Positions 44,069 to 52,734 of a stretch of 64,000 bases of DNA are shown here, piece by piece; position 1 is the first letter of the stretch, and every line of letters begins with the position of its first letter. The notes beneath the pieces are model-generated. The model was not told the origin of the DNA. It did not search any database and saw nothing but the letters and a program-made list of their open reading frames with translations. Made by a program: the position numbers and the translations under genes. Source of the DNA: Pseudomonadaceae bacterium (GTDB taxonomy: Bacteria; Pseudomonadota; Gammaproteobacteria; Pseudomonadales; Azotimanducaceae); NCBI GenBank assembly GCA_024743435.1, contig JANSWO010000003.1:1-64000 (forward strand). The letters are read 5' to 3'.

Positions 44069-45622
44069 ATGTCTTGGGATCGGGAAGTCAGCGAACTGGC
44101 CGCGCGCCGGCGAGTCGCACGTGAGCAGGGCGGGGCGGAAGGGATCGCCCGGCAACACGGTGCTGGTCGGCTGACCATTCGAGAGCGGATCGACAAGCTG
44201 TTAGATGAGGGTTCCTTTGACGAGCAGGGCAAGGCAACCGCCCTGGCTGACTACGATGATGATGGAACGCTACTGGGTCACGTCCCTGCAAACTATGTCC
44301 TCGGTTTCGGTCGCATCAATAGACGCGACGTTGTCGTAGGGGGCGAGGATTTCACTCTAAAGGGTGGCTCGCCGAACGCAGCCGGGCTTCGGAAGAGCGT
44401 TTATGCGGAACACCTGGCCTGCCAGTACCGATTGCCACTGGTGCGCTTACTCGAAGGCGGTGGTGGGTCGGTCAAGGGCGGCGGTAAAAAGGGCGGTACC
44501 GTGGGTGACCCTGTTTACGCTGAGCCACGCTTTCGGGTGATTGCCGATGCCATGAACCAGGTGCCGATCGCGAGTGCTGCGCTTGGACCGGTGGCGGGAT
44601 TTCCTGCTGGCCGCCTGGTTGCTTCGCACTTTTCGGTTATGGCGCGCGGCAGTTCCCAGGTGATGATCGGTGGCCCTGCGCTGGTGGAACGGGCGTTAGG
44701 AGTGAAGCTTAGTAAAGAAGAGCTCGGGGGCTCTGCCGTACATGCGCGCAGTGGCATCGTTGATAACGTTGCCGAGGATGAACCCGCGGCGCTGGAGCAG
44801 ATTCGGCGTTTTCTCGGCTATCTTCCGCAAAGCGTCTGGCAGAGATCGCCCCGAGTCGCTTGCGATGATCCTGTGGAGCGAATGGAGCCGGAGTTGCTCA
44901 CGGCGGTGCCCAGGGATAGCAACAAGCCATTCGACATGCATGCGATCGTCAATATGATCGTTGATGTGGGCTCGTTTTTTGAGCTCGCACCTGACTACGG
45001 ACCCAGCCAGATTTGTGGGCTGGCGCGTTTGTCCGGGCAATCGGTTCTGGTGCTCGCGAACGACTGTCGACACTACGCGGGGGCCATGACGGCCGAGGCT
45101 GCGCAAAAATACCGGCGTTTCGTGGAGATGGCTGACAGTTTCCACATCCCCGTCGTCAACTTTGTCGATCAACCTGGGTTCATGATAGGCCCGGAATCTG
45201 AACGAGCAGGCACAATCCGTTATGGCATGGCTGCGGTATCGGCGGCGGTCCAGGCAACCGTGCCCTGGGCATCGATTCAAGTGCACAAGGGTTTTGGAGT
45301 GGCGACGGCGGCTCATTTCGGCACCGACGCCTACGTGTTGTCCTGGCCCTCGGTTGAGAGTGGCGCGCTGCCGCTTGAGGGTGGTGTTGCCGTTGCGTTT
45401 CGCCGTGAGATTGCGGCGGCGGCAGACCCTGACAAGAAGCGCGCGGAGATTGAAGAGCGGCTGAGAGCCAACCGATCGCCGTTCGGCAGGGCTGAGTCAT
45501 TTTCCGTTCACGAGATGATAGATCCTCGCGAAACGCGGCCAGTGTTGTGTCAATGGATCGAGCGTATTCAAGGACAATTGGACGGGCTCAATGAGCCTGT
45601 ATCTTGGGGTATGCGGCCTTAG
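44069..45622 (+). CDS. Acyl-CoA carboxylase carboxyltransferase subunit
   Basis: A 517-aa carboxyltransferase of the propionyl/methylcrotonyl-CoA carboxylase beta family. It has ERIDKLLDEGSFDE, RDVVVGGEDFTLKGGS, EGGGGSVKGGG, GPVAGFPAGR, QVMIGGPALV, and the carboxybiotin-binding half with NFVDQPGFMIG and ALPLEGGVAVAF. It transfers CO2 from carboxybiotin to an acyl-CoA. No biotin carboxylase gene is nearby; the free biotin carrier at 40436 may be its partner. ATG 44069 has CGGAGAGA upstream. Its last 4 bp overlap the convergent ada gene. Confidence 0.9.
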   Translation: MSWDREVSELAARRRVAREQGGAEGIARQHGAGRLTIRERIDKLLDEGSFDEQGKATALADYDDDGTLLGHVPANYVLGFGRINRRDVVVGGEDFTLKGGSPNAAGLRKSVYAEHLACQYRLPLVRLLEGGGGSVKGGGKKGGTVGDPVYAEPRFRVIADAMNQVPIASAALGPVAGFPAGRLVASHFSVMARGSSQVMIGGPALVERALGVKLSKEELGGSAVHARSGIVDNVAEDEPAALEQIRRFLGYLPQSVWQRSPRVACDDPVERMEPELLTAVPRDSNKPFDMHAIVNMIVDVGSFFELAPDYGPSQICGLARLSGQSVLVLANDCRHYAGAMTAEAAQKYRRFVEMADSFHIPVVNFVDQPGFMIGPESERAGTIRYGMAAVSAAVQATVPWASIQVHKGFGVATAAHFGTDAYVLSWPSVESGALPLEGGVAVAFRREIAAAADPDKKRAEIEERLRANRSPFGRAESFSVHEMIDPRETRPVLCQWIERIQGQLDGLNEPVSWGMRP

Positions 45623-46710
45623 CCGTCAGCTGGTGCTTGCGCGTCAACACGTTCGCGGATAAGCAATGCCTGCTTGCGCGGGACGCCCCAGCGGTAGCCG
45701 CCCTGGCTGCCGTCCCCTCGTAACACACGATGGCACGGTATCAACACGGCCACGCGATTGGCGCCGCATGCCGTCGCTACGGCGCGATGTGCTCGCGGTT
45801 TACCGATAGCTTTAGCAACCTCCGAGTAACTGGCGGTTGCGCCCTGTGGAATGCTCAGCAGGAAGCGCCAAACACGGATCTGGAAGATGCTGCCCCGCAG
45901 GTCCAGGGGCATATCAGGCCGTGCCGCTGAGTGATCCAGGTGGTTCTGTAACGCGGCAAGCCAAAGATCGAGTTGTTCGCTGTTCGAATATATTGACTCG
46001 CTGAGGGCGGCGTTTGGAAATTCGTGCTGGAGAGCTTGGTGCAACTCCTGGGCACTATCACCGAACTGGCAAAAGCAGACGCCGCGCTCCGTCGCCGCCA
46101 TGAGAATCTTGCCGTAGCTCGTATCCCGAACGGCGAATACGATCTTCTCGCCGGCGCCGCCTTCTCGATAGCTCGATGGTGTCATGCCCAGACGCTGATA
46201 GCGCTCGAATGCGCCGCGAGTTGAACCGAATCCAGCCTCGAATATCGCTTCAGTTACGGTCGTTCCGCGCCGCAGTGCTGTTTTGAATGTTTGATGTTTG
46301 GCGGCGTCCGCGAGCGCGCTCGGGCTGATGTTGAGCCAACGCGTGAAGCGCTTGCGGGCCGTGGTTTCGCTAATTGCCATGGCGGTAGCGAGATGAGACA
46401 CCGCAGGAGCTACTTTCTCGCCGCGGATGATCTGCCGCGCAAGGGACTCGATGAGATCACGTTCAGCCAGTGTCTGGCGAGGCCGGCAGCGTTTGCAGGC
46501 ACGAAAGCCCGCGGCTTCTGCACTGTAGAAATCCATAAAAAACCGAAGGTTACGTTCGCGAGCGGCGCGCGATGGACAGGATGGCAGGCAATATACAGCC
46601 GTGCTGGTTACCCCGTAGACGAAGCTCCGGTCAGCGCCTGGGTCACGTTGCTGGATGGCCCGGAGCATCTGATCGTTGGTCAGAATGAGGCTGCGGATTG
46701 TTTTGGCCAT
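45619..46710 (-). CDS. ada: Ada: O6-methylguanine-DNA methyltransferase and regulator
   Basis: A 363-aa bifunctional protein. The N-terminal Ada zinc domain has Cys ligands in YCLPSCPSR and ACKRCRP. An AraC-type helix-turn-helix region follows (ARQIIRGEK to MTPSSYREGG), and the C-terminal methyltransferase has the active-site IPCHRVLRGDG and GSIFQIRVWRFLL. It repairs O6-alkylguanine and methylphosphotriesters by self-alkylation and activates its regulon. Length and domain order are standard. With the ATL protein at 3990-4367 the window has two complementary alkyl-lesion systems. Confidence 0.96.
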   Translation of the reverse strand: MAKTIRSLILTNDQMLRAIQQRDPGADRSFVYGVTSTAVYCLPSCPSRAARERNLRFFMDFYSAEAAGFRACKRCRPRQTLAERDLIESLARQIIRGEKVAPAVSHLATAMAISETTARKRFTRWLNISPSALADAAKHQTFKTALRRGTTVTEAIFEAGFGSTRGAFERYQRLGMTPSSYREGGAGEKIVFAVRDTSYGKILMAATERGVCFCQFGDSAQELHQALQHEFPNAALSESIYSNSEQLDLWLAALQNHLDHSAARPDMPLDLRGSIFQIRVWRFLLSIPQGATASYSEVAKAIGKPRAHRAVATACGANRVAVLIPCHRVLRGDGSQGGYRWGVPRKQALLIRERVDAQAPADG

Positions 46711-46890
46711 TGCTCGCCCTTACGTTGCGTGAGTTGCGTGCTCTCTGGCTCAAAGGTACGTATGGGAGACGTTGCCTGCACTTCGATTTCACCCTCGAAT
46801 CGATGTTCAATCGGCGAAATCGTGCGAGGCGAACCGAAGCCCAGCTTGGGGTAGAATACGCCGCCTATTTTTTGCCTGTTGGAGAACACT

Positions 46891-47763
46891 ATGAGCTATT
46901 CATTCGAGGGCAAGGTTGCCGTCGTTACCGGCGCCGGCGGCGGTCTTGGCCGTTGTCATGCATTGGAACTCGCCAAGCGCGGCGCGAAAGTCGTCGTTAA
47001 CGACCTGGGCGGCTCTATGGACGGAACCGGCGGCTCATCTGACGCCGCTAATTCAGTAGTCGAAGAGATCAAAGCTGCGGGCGGTGAAGCGATTGCCAAC
47101 GGTGGCAGTGTTTCTGATCGCGCCGGCGCCAAGAGCATGGTCGATGACGCCATATCAGCGTTCGGTCGTCTCGACATCGTCATCAACAACGCTGGCATTC
47201 TGCGGGACAAGAGCTTCCACAAGATGAGCCAGGACGATTTTGAGATGGTGATGGATGTTCACCTGATCGGATCGATGAACGTAACCCATGCCGCGTGGCC
47301 GATCATGCGCGAGCAAGGCTATGGCCGTATTGTGATGACCACATCACCGTCGGGTTTGTATGGCAACTTCGGGCAAGCGAATTATGGCGCCGCGAAGCTT
47401 GGCCTCGTCGGCTTCATGAACACGCTGAAGATCGAGGGTGCGAAGTACAACATTCATACCAACGCGATCGCGCCGGTTGCGGCGACGCGCATGACCGAAA
47501 ACCTCATGACCGAGGAAGCTCTCGAGAAGCTCGGTCCTGAGCTCATCACTCCGGGGGTTGTCTACCTGTGCACCGAAGATGCACCGAACGGCGTCATCCT
47601 GCAGGCCGCTGGTGGGCGCTTCTCGATTGCCTGCATTGTTGAAAACCGCGGTGTTGACCTTGGTCTTGATGCGACGGTTGAAGACATTGGTCAGAACATC
47701 GATCAGATCGTTGATCTGTCCGACGCTAAGCCTCGCAACATGCTGCAACTGGGCTCCATGTAG
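46891..47763 (+). CDS. SDR protein (17-beta-HSD4/MFE-2-like)
   Basis: A 290-aa short-chain dehydrogenase like the N-terminal domain of peroxisomal multifunctional enzyme 2. It has TGAGGGLGRCHALELAKRGA, VNDLGGSMDGTGGSS, NNAGILRDKSFHKMS, MTTSPSGLYGNFGQANYGAAKLG, all typical of 3-hydroxyacyl-CoA dehydrogenase SDRs. The reaction is likely oxidation of a 3-hydroxyacyl-CoA, fitting the nearby enoyl-CoA hydratase and carboxylase genes. ATG 46891 has GGAG 6 nt upstream; the earlier ATG at 46879 lacks a suitable site. Confidence 0.93.
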   Translation: MSYSFEGKVAVVTGAGGGLGRCHALELAKRGAKVVVNDLGGSMDGTGGSSDAANSVVEEIKAAGGEAIANGGSVSDRAGAKSMVDDAISAFGRLDIVINNAGILRDKSFHKMSQDDFEMVMDVHLIGSMNVTHAAWPIMREQGYGRIVMTTSPSGLYGNFGQANYGAAKLGLVGFMNTLKIEGAKYNIHTNAIAPVAATRMTENLMTEEALEKLGPELITPGVVYLCTEDAPNGVILQAAGGRFSIACIVENRGVDLGLDATVEDIGQNIDQIVDLSDAKPRNMLQLGSM

Positions 47764-47779
47764 AGCGAGCGCTCAGGCT

Positions 47780-47819
47780 GGCCGGGTCTGCGTGCCTGGC
47801 CGGCTCTCCTCCTTTCTTT
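47780..47819 (+). terminator. Possible terminator after SDR gene
   Basis: GGCCGGG (47780-47786) can pair with CCTGGCC (47795-47801) with one G-T wobble, followed by a pyrimidine-rich tract ending TTTCTTTA. It is imperfect, with a broken T run. Confidence 0.35.
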
Positions 47820-47822
47820 ACG

Positions 47823-47948
47823 GGACACACGTTTCCTTTCTTTGCGGGACACATGTTTACGTTCCTATCTTCGCCGGACACACGTTTCCAGGCTGATTAC
47901 GTTGCGTATTAGCTTGCAGGACACACGTTCTACGCGCTGAGGACACAC
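47823..47948 (-). repeat. GGACACAC repeat cluster, left of RAYT gene
   Basis: Four perfect GGACACAC cores at 47823, 47876, 47919 and 47941 and a GGACACAT variant at 47847, most followed by GTTTC or GTTC. On the minus strand they read GAAACGTGTGTCC. The gap 47764-48137 has no other gene. Together with the cluster on the other side they bracket the RAYT-like gene. Some spacing is irregular, so this is not a CRISPR. Confidence 0.85.
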
Positions 47949-48137
47949 GCGCAGTGCTGATCCGTGAACAACGGACAGCCGCGACAGCGACGTCCACAGA
48001 ACAGCGACGTTAAATAGAGTTCAACCAGTGATGGTTTTCAGATGGTGCCAGCGCGGCAATCCCGGGGTCAGTATGCTGTTGTCGCTTCGAAGTAGAGATG
48101 CGCGAAAGTAAGGGCGCTAATGCTCGGTCAACGATCG

Positions 48138-49037
48138 CTACGCGAGCGGTTGCTCACGGTGTTGAAACCCGCGCACCGCGAGCCATTGGGAAAGTGCATT
48201 GAGGCTGCCATAGGCCCGTTGACGCGTCGCAAGTGCTGACAAGTGTCTTTGCCATCGACTAACCGCTGACCCTTCGAGCGCGCTTTTTTGAGGTTTGGCG
48301 ATTGCTCGGAGCCTTCGGAAATACTCGCCTGCAGATATCGGGATCAAAGTTGAATCCTTCAGTCCACTGATCACAGGAGCTAGGTATTCTTCGATAGCTG
48401 CCCTTGAGTTGTTTAAGCGATGCTGAACCGAAGTGCTATCACTCTGTTCCAGTGATTTGGCGATCTTTGCGCGAATTGGGTTCAAGTCAACGTAACTCAT
48501 CGCGGCCAGTACGGCGTCGTCGTCCAGCAGCGCGCCTGAATAGAAACGCTGCTCAAAGAAATGTCCTGTGCAGTCGTCTTCCAGGTTGGCACGCCTCGCG
48601 ATGGGTTGCTTAAGGAGCTTCATAAACACTGATACGGAGCCCAGATTGTTTCTCAGTTGCTCTATCCGGTCTGCATCCGCAAGGATGCGACGGCGCAGCG
48701 ACTCTCCACGCTTCTCGTCGATATGTCCCTTCGAATCTCGAGGCGGGCAACTTGAGACCCATCGACTAACGACCTCCTCGTCTGACCAAGACTCAGGTGC
48801 TAATGGATCACTAAAAACGACGAGATGGAAGTGATTGCTCATTATGGTGTAGGCGTGAATGTCGATCGCGAACGCGCGACCCAGTAAGTTGAGCCGCTCT
48901 ATCAGCCACTTTTTCCGGTGATTGTAGTTTTTTGTTCCAACTCGACCACACAACCACGACTTTCGGACGCACCTTGAGATCAGGTGATAAAAGCCAGGGG
49001 CTTCACTGTCGATTAGTAGGGCTCGAGGTGTAGTCAT
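48138..49037 (-). CDS. REP-associated-type HUH (Y1) transposase-like protein
   Basis: A 299-aa protein of the IS200/RAYT-like Y1 family. It has YHLISRCVRKSWLCG at the N-terminus, the metal-binding HUH motif in YTIMSNHFHLVVF, and the family segment GHFFEQRFYSGALLDDDAVLAAMSYVDLNPIRAK. These domesticated relatives of IS200 transposases nick and move or maintain short palindromic repeats. In the helix that usually carries the nucleophilic Tyr the sequence is LKQPIARRAN, with no Tyr, so catalysis is uncertain. No IS200-type ends or target duplication seen. GTGTGTCC repeats flank both sides. Confidence 0.85.
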   Translation of the reverse strand: MTTPRALLIDSEAPGFYHLISRCVRKSWLCGRVGTKNYNHRKKWLIERLNLLGRAFAIDIHAYTIMSNHFHLVVFSDPLAPESWSDEEVVSRWVSSCPPRDSKGHIDEKRGESLRRRILADADRIEQLRNNLGSVSVFMKLLKQPIARRANLEDDCTGHFFEQRFYSGALLDDDAVLAAMSYVDLNPIRAKIAKSLEQSDSTSVQHRLNNSRAAIEEYLAPVISGLKDSTLIPISAGEYFRRLRAIAKPQKSALEGSAVSRWQRHLSALATRQRAYGSLNALSQWLAVRGFQHREQPLA

Positions 49038-49142
49038 CCATTGAATATGAGCTCAATACGAATAGTCGTATGTAGTCTGGTGGCTTGTCGTCGTGTGCGA
49101 GATAACTGTGGAGTAGTTATCGTTGAGTGAGATGTGCGTTTT

Positions 49143-49268
49143 GTGTGTCCTCAGATAGGAAAACGTGTGTCCCCAGCAGAAAACGACTGTGAGACGTGTG
49201 GCTCGGTATAGACGAAAGCGAGCCGGTGCGTGGGTTGCGTGTGTCCTCAAATTAGGGAATGTGTGTCC
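49143..49268 (+). repeat. GTGTGTCC repeat cluster, right of RAYT gene
   Basis: Four perfect GTGTGTCC cores at 49143, 49165, 49239 and 49261. Two context types recur: (A)AACGTGTGTCCCCAGCA and TTAGGGAATGTGTGTCCCC. They lie between the RAYT start and the DUF899 gene, the last one ending 13 bp before that gene's AAGGAG site. Confidence 0.85.
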
Positions 49269-49292
49269 CCCAGCAAAACAAAGGAGATGGGC

Positions 49293-49940
49293 GTGCGAAA
49301 TGACGTGGTAAGCAGAGAGGTTTGGCTGCAGGCTCGCGCTGAGCTGTTAGTTAGAGAGAAGGAGCACACTCGCGCTCGCAGCGAGTTGGCGGAAGCTCGA
49401 CGTCAGCTGCCCTGGGTGGCGGTGGACAAGCAATACTCATTGGTCGGTGAAAACGGTGAAACTACGCTAGCGGGCCTTTTCGAGGAGCAATCGCAGCTAG
49501 CGGTTTACCACATCATGTTTGGCGAGGGCTGGGAAGCCGTGTGCTCTGGATGCATGCAGTGGGCCAACGCGATGAATTCAACAACCGAGGACGTCAAACG
49601 TGCGGATGCTCGTTTGATTGCTGTATCGCGTGCGCCCTACCCGCAGATTGCCGCCGAACGAGAACGACGCGGTTGGACGTTTCCCTGGTATTCGGCCCAC
49701 GGCTCGGATTTCAACATTGACTTCCATGCATCGTCTGATGATCTGGGGCACGCAGCGCGGGATTCATTCGGCGCGGAGACCGTGGAGTTCGAAAGGGGAG
49801 AAAATCACGGTGTGAATATCTTCTATCGGGACGATGACGGCGACGTCTTCCACACATACAGCGCATTTAATCGCGGTATTGAGGCATTCAACGGGGCGTT
49901 CGGCTATTTCGATGCTTTGCCGAAAGGCCGAGCTTGGTAG
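49293..49940 (+). CDS. DUF899 family thioredoxin-like protein
   Basis: A 215-aa protein of DUF899. It has VVSREVWLQARAELLVREKEHT, LPWVAVDKQYSLVGENG, FGEGWEAVCSGCMQWANAMN and a thioredoxin-like fold ending TYSAFNRGIEAFNGAFGYFDALP. The CSGC pair (Cys-x2-Cys) could be redox active. GTG 49293 is chosen because AAGGAG (49281-49286) sits 6 nt before it; ATG 49287 would directly abut that site. The function of the family is unknown. Confidence 0.85.
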   Translation: MRNDVVSREVWLQARAELLVREKEHTRARSELAEARRQLPWVAVDKQYSLVGENGETTLAGLFEEQSQLAVYHIMFGEGWEAVCSGCMQWANAMNSTTEDVKRADARLIAVSRAPYPQIAAERERRGWTFPWYSAHGSDFNIDFHASSDDLGHAARDSFGAETVEFERGENHGVNIFYRDDDGDVFHTYSAFNRGIEAFNGAFGYFDALPKGRAW

Positions 49941-50014
49941 CAGGGAAAGAAACCGGAGCGACCAGCGGCGTGCATTGAGTGGACTCGCGATTAGCGGAGA
50001 AACATCTGGCGAGC

Positions 50015-50668
50015 TCAGCCTCTTCGTTGCAACACAGCAAGGCTTCTAGTCAATCCAAAATCCACGAAACGATTGCTGGCGAGCGCCTGTTGGTAGATCT
50101 CGAATGGTGGCCGACCACCATCAGCCGGGTTCGGAAACACATCATGAATCGCTAAGATGCCGCCGGGCATGACCTTGCTGGCCCAGCCATCAAAATCAGC
50201 CTGCGCGGCGGCCATGGAGTGGCCGCCGTCGATAAACACCATCGCAAGCTGCGATTGCCAGTCGCGAGCGACGGTAGAAGAGGGCGCCACGAGTGCGATA
50301 ACGGTATCGTCGAGCGCCGCTCGCTCGATGGTGTCTCGAAACGCTGGGAAGCTGTCGAAACGATTGCGGGCGACGTCAAACAAATCCGGATCGTGATAAC
50401 CCTCGCCAACCTGATGCTCCTCTGAGCCACGATGGTGGTCGAGCGCATACAACGTTCCTCTGTGCTCTTGCACAGCGCGACCCAGGTACACCGTGGATTT
50501 GCCGCAGTAGCTTCCAATCTCCAGTACTGGCCCCAATTGGGCAGCAAGGTCAGCCAGCTGATGCAGACGAGCGCCTTCGTCCGGCGCAAGAAACCCCTTT
50601 ACCGTATCGATGTCGATGCCGAGTTCAGGCTGCGGCGCCGGAACGCTTAGATCGATTGGCAGGCTCAA
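50015..50668 (-). CDS. Class I SAM methyltransferase (CmcI/Methyltransf_24-like)
   Basis: A 217-aa protein with the SAM-binding motif GPVLEIGSYCGKSTVYLG, ALDHHRGSEEH, the acidic VFIDGGHSMAAAQADFDGW and GGILAIHDVFP. It fits CmcI/Methyltransf_24-type enzymes. The TTG start overlaps the upstream small-membrane-protein stop (TTGA). It is the last gene of the six-gene operon that begins with the HD protein. The substrate is unknown. Confidence 0.85.
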   Translation of the reverse strand: MSLPIDLSVPAPQPELGIDIDTVKGFLAPDEGARLHQLADLAAQLGPVLEIGSYCGKSTVYLGRAVQEHRGTLYALDHHRGSEEHQVGEGYHDPDLFDVARNRFDSFPAFRDTIERAALDDTVIALVAPSSTVARDWQSQLAMVFIDGGHSMAAAQADFDGWASKVMPGGILAIHDVFPNPADGGRPPFEIYQQALASNRFVDFGLTRSLAVLQRRG

Positions 50669-50853
50669 AGCAGTTCGATCACATAGAAGACGAAAACGAC
50701 CACGGGCAGCAGAAATGCAGCGAAGTACGCGCCAAAGTTGGCCGCGTCATTCGCTTGCTCCGAGTCTTTCAGTCGTATTCGGCTGCCGACTACAAGCCAG
50801 GTTACCCCGGCGAGAATCGCACTGATTATCAGGCTTAGAATTACGGCGATCAT
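50665..50853 (-). CDS. Small two-helix membrane protein
   Basis: A 62-aa protein with two hydrophobic helices (VILSLIISAILAGVTWLVVG and GAYFAAFLLPVVVFVFYVIE) joined by a polar loop RIRLKDSEQANDAANF. I do not recognise a family. It overlaps the downstream methyltransferase start by 4 bp and follows the six-hairpin gene by 67 bp, so it belongs to that operon and may anchor the enzymes. Confidence 0.65.
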   Translation of the reverse strand: MIAVILSLIISAILAGVTWLVVGSRIRLKDSEQANDAANFGAYFAAFLLPVVVFVFYVIELL

Positions 50854-50920
50854 GGTGGTTGCCCTTGGCGAATTTGCTGTGGAGATGCAGGAGTGCAGTG
50901 TGCCGCCGTGGATGAGTGAA

Positions 50921-51979
50921 TCAAGCCGTTAGATTCGAATCCGGTGCATCGGAAAAGATTTGCGCGCCAGCGCTACGGCCGTTCAAGGCATCGGCGGCCA
51001 ATAGCACCGCAGCTGCCGTCCATGTCGGCTTTTCGTTGGGCCATAACACCTCGTCGTGTAATGCATAGCCCGTCCACCAGCTACCATCATCAGCCTGAAA
51101 CTGACTGATATCGCGAAATAGCGTATTCGCCTTGTCCGTGCGGCCGATTCGACATAGCGCCATGACGAGTTCGCAGGTTTCAGCAACCGTCACCCAGGGC
51201 TGATCGGAAACGCAGCGACAGCCATAACCGGGTTCTACGAAGGTTGACCATCTAGCATCGATTAACGTGCTCGCTTCTTTACCCGTGACAACTCCGGTGA
51301 GTACTGGATAAAACCAGTCCATAGAGAATCGTTGTTTCGACGGCCAGGTTCGGTCGAAACGGTGTGGCTTGTTGCGCAGTGCATCTAGCAGACGAACTCT
51401 GCATCTCTGCCATCGCGCGCTCGGTTCGCCCAGCACATCGGCAATAGCAACGGCATGTTCGAGCGCACAGGCAATCGAACTGCACCCAGTGACGAGAGCA
51501 TCGCGAGATATCCCTCGCCGGGTATCGAGTGCCCAGTAAATCTCGCCTTCGGGGCTCTGCATGGAAACGATGAAATCCATTGCTCTCGTGAGCATCGGCC
51601 AATGCCGCTTGAGAAAGCCCGAATCCTGGGTGATCAGGTAGTGATGCCACAACCCTGTCGCGCAGTAAGCAACAAAGTTTGTTTCCGCTCGGCTACCGTC
51701 GACAATCGCCCCCCCGCGATATGCTGCCAACCAGTATCCCGTACTGCGTTGTTGACCGTGTAGCCAGTCGAATGCCCGTCGGGCGGCGTCGATGTGCCCC
51801 GCGAGCGTGAGGCCCATGGCAGATTCGACATGATCCCAGGGGTCGACAACTCCACCATCAAACCACGGCACCGAGCCATCTGACTGCTGCACTGAGAGGA
51901 TGTAGTCAGCGGTCGCGGTGAGATCGGGTGATCTGCGAGGCGAGCCACTGGTTCTAGCGGGCAGCGTGGGAAGGCTCAT
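50921..51979 (-). CDS. Prenyltransferase/six-hairpin-like protein
   Basis: A 352-aa alpha/alpha-toroid protein. It has repeated helical hairpins with QQSDGSVPWFDGGVVDPWDHVESAMGL, QRSTGYWLAAYRGG, SPEGEIYWALD, DWFYPVLTGV and QADDGSWWTGYALHDEVLWPNEKPTWTAAAVLLA. The QxxDGSW repeats resemble squalene cyclase/prenyltransferase or glycoside-hydrolase six-hairpin folds. I see no DXDD cyclase motif, so a binding or carbohydrate-active role is possible. It overlaps the upstream methyltransferase by ATGA. Confidence 0.75.
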   Translation of the reverse strand: MSLPTLPARTSGSPRRSPDLTATADYILSVQQSDGSVPWFDGGVVDPWDHVESAMGLTLAGHIDAARRAFDWLHGQQRSTGYWLAAYRGGAIVDGSRAETNFVAYCATGLWHHYLITQDSGFLKRHWPMLTRAMDFIVSMQSPEGEIYWALDTRRGISRDALVTGCSSIACALEHAVAIADVLGEPSARWQRCRVRLLDALRNKPHRFDRTWPSKQRFSMDWFYPVLTGVVTGKEASTLIDARWSTFVEPGYGCRCVSDQPWVTVAETCELVMALCRIGRTDKANTLFRDISQFQADDGSWWTGYALHDEVLWPNEKPTWTAAAVLLAADALNGRSAGAQIFSDAPDSNLTA

Positions 51980-52734
51980 GTTTTCGGGTCCGACGCATGG
52001 GTTTCGTCGAGCACACTCGAAGTATCGCCCAACCGTCGATAGTAGAGCACCACGCTCTTACCGATGAGCGGATTCAAAATTCTGTCGAGAAAGCGAGTAA
52101 GCGCTGGCTGCTGCATCAGATCCCAAACCAGGAGTTTGTGATACCACTGGCACAGGAAGAATTGTTCTCCGCGTGACCAGAACAGACAGCGAAGCCACCA
52201 ATAGGGTGAATGCAAGCCGTGAGCGAAGTGTTTGCTCAATCGCTCATAGGAACGTTTGCGGACGGCGGTATCCAACTCCTTCGTTTTGAATATCCGGATA
52301 TGCCCGCCTTCAACCTCGTGATACGCGCGACTTAGCGCCCAACAGATGCGCTCAGGCCCGTACCTGGGAACGCTAACCGCAAACAGTCCGTTGGGCTTCA
52401 ATACTCGATCTATCTCTTTGAGCACGCTCTCAAAATCATGAATGTGCTCAAGGACTTCGCTGCAGATAACTCGATCAAACGAGTCGTCTGCAAATGGCAA
52501 TGCGAAACCGCTTGCCCTGGTAACGAGTAATGCGCCTGGCGCATCAGTCGCAAAATCAGCCCAGCGAACGTTTGTGGTCGCAAGGTCGACCAGCCGCAGG
52601 TCGATCCCGTAGGCATCTATTTCTTCCTCAAGCGCCGCACTGATGGTATGGCGCCCTTCACCGCAGCCAACGTCCAGCACACGCATGCCGCGCAGGAGAT
52701 TGAGCCTCGTCATGTCGATCGTGGTGAGGCTCAC
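51976..52734 (-). CDS. Class I SAM-dependent methyltransferase
   Basis: A 252-aa protein. SAM motif I is MRVLDVGCGEGRHTISAA, followed by GIDLRLVDLA, FADDSFDRVICSEVLEHI (motif of UbiE/Methyltransf_11) and LKEIDRVLKPNGLFAVSVPR. The C-terminal 90 residues (FLCQWYHKLLVWDLM) are family specific. The GTG start overlaps the glycosyltransferase stop (GTGA), and its stop overlaps the next start (ATGA). It is likely to act on the same product as the neighbouring glycosyltransferase. Confidence 0.88.
   Translation of the reverse strand: MSLTTIDMTRLNLLRGMRVLDVGCGEGRHTISAALEEEIDAYGIDLRLVDLATTNVRWADFATDAPGALLVTRASGFALPFADDSFDRVICSEVLEHIHDFESVLKEIDRVLKPNGLFAVSVPRYGPERICWALSRAYHEVEGGHIRIFKTKELDTAVRKRSYERLSKHFAHGLHSPYWWLRCLFWSRGEQFFLCQWYHKLLVWDLMQQPALTRFLDRILNPLIGKSVVLYYRRLGDTSSVLDETHASDPKT

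Noticed and set aside
48138-49037. Active IS200-type insertion sequence
   Set aside because: No terminal palindromes or target-site pattern were seen and the usual nucleophile Tyr is not evident; treated as a RAYT-like single gene.
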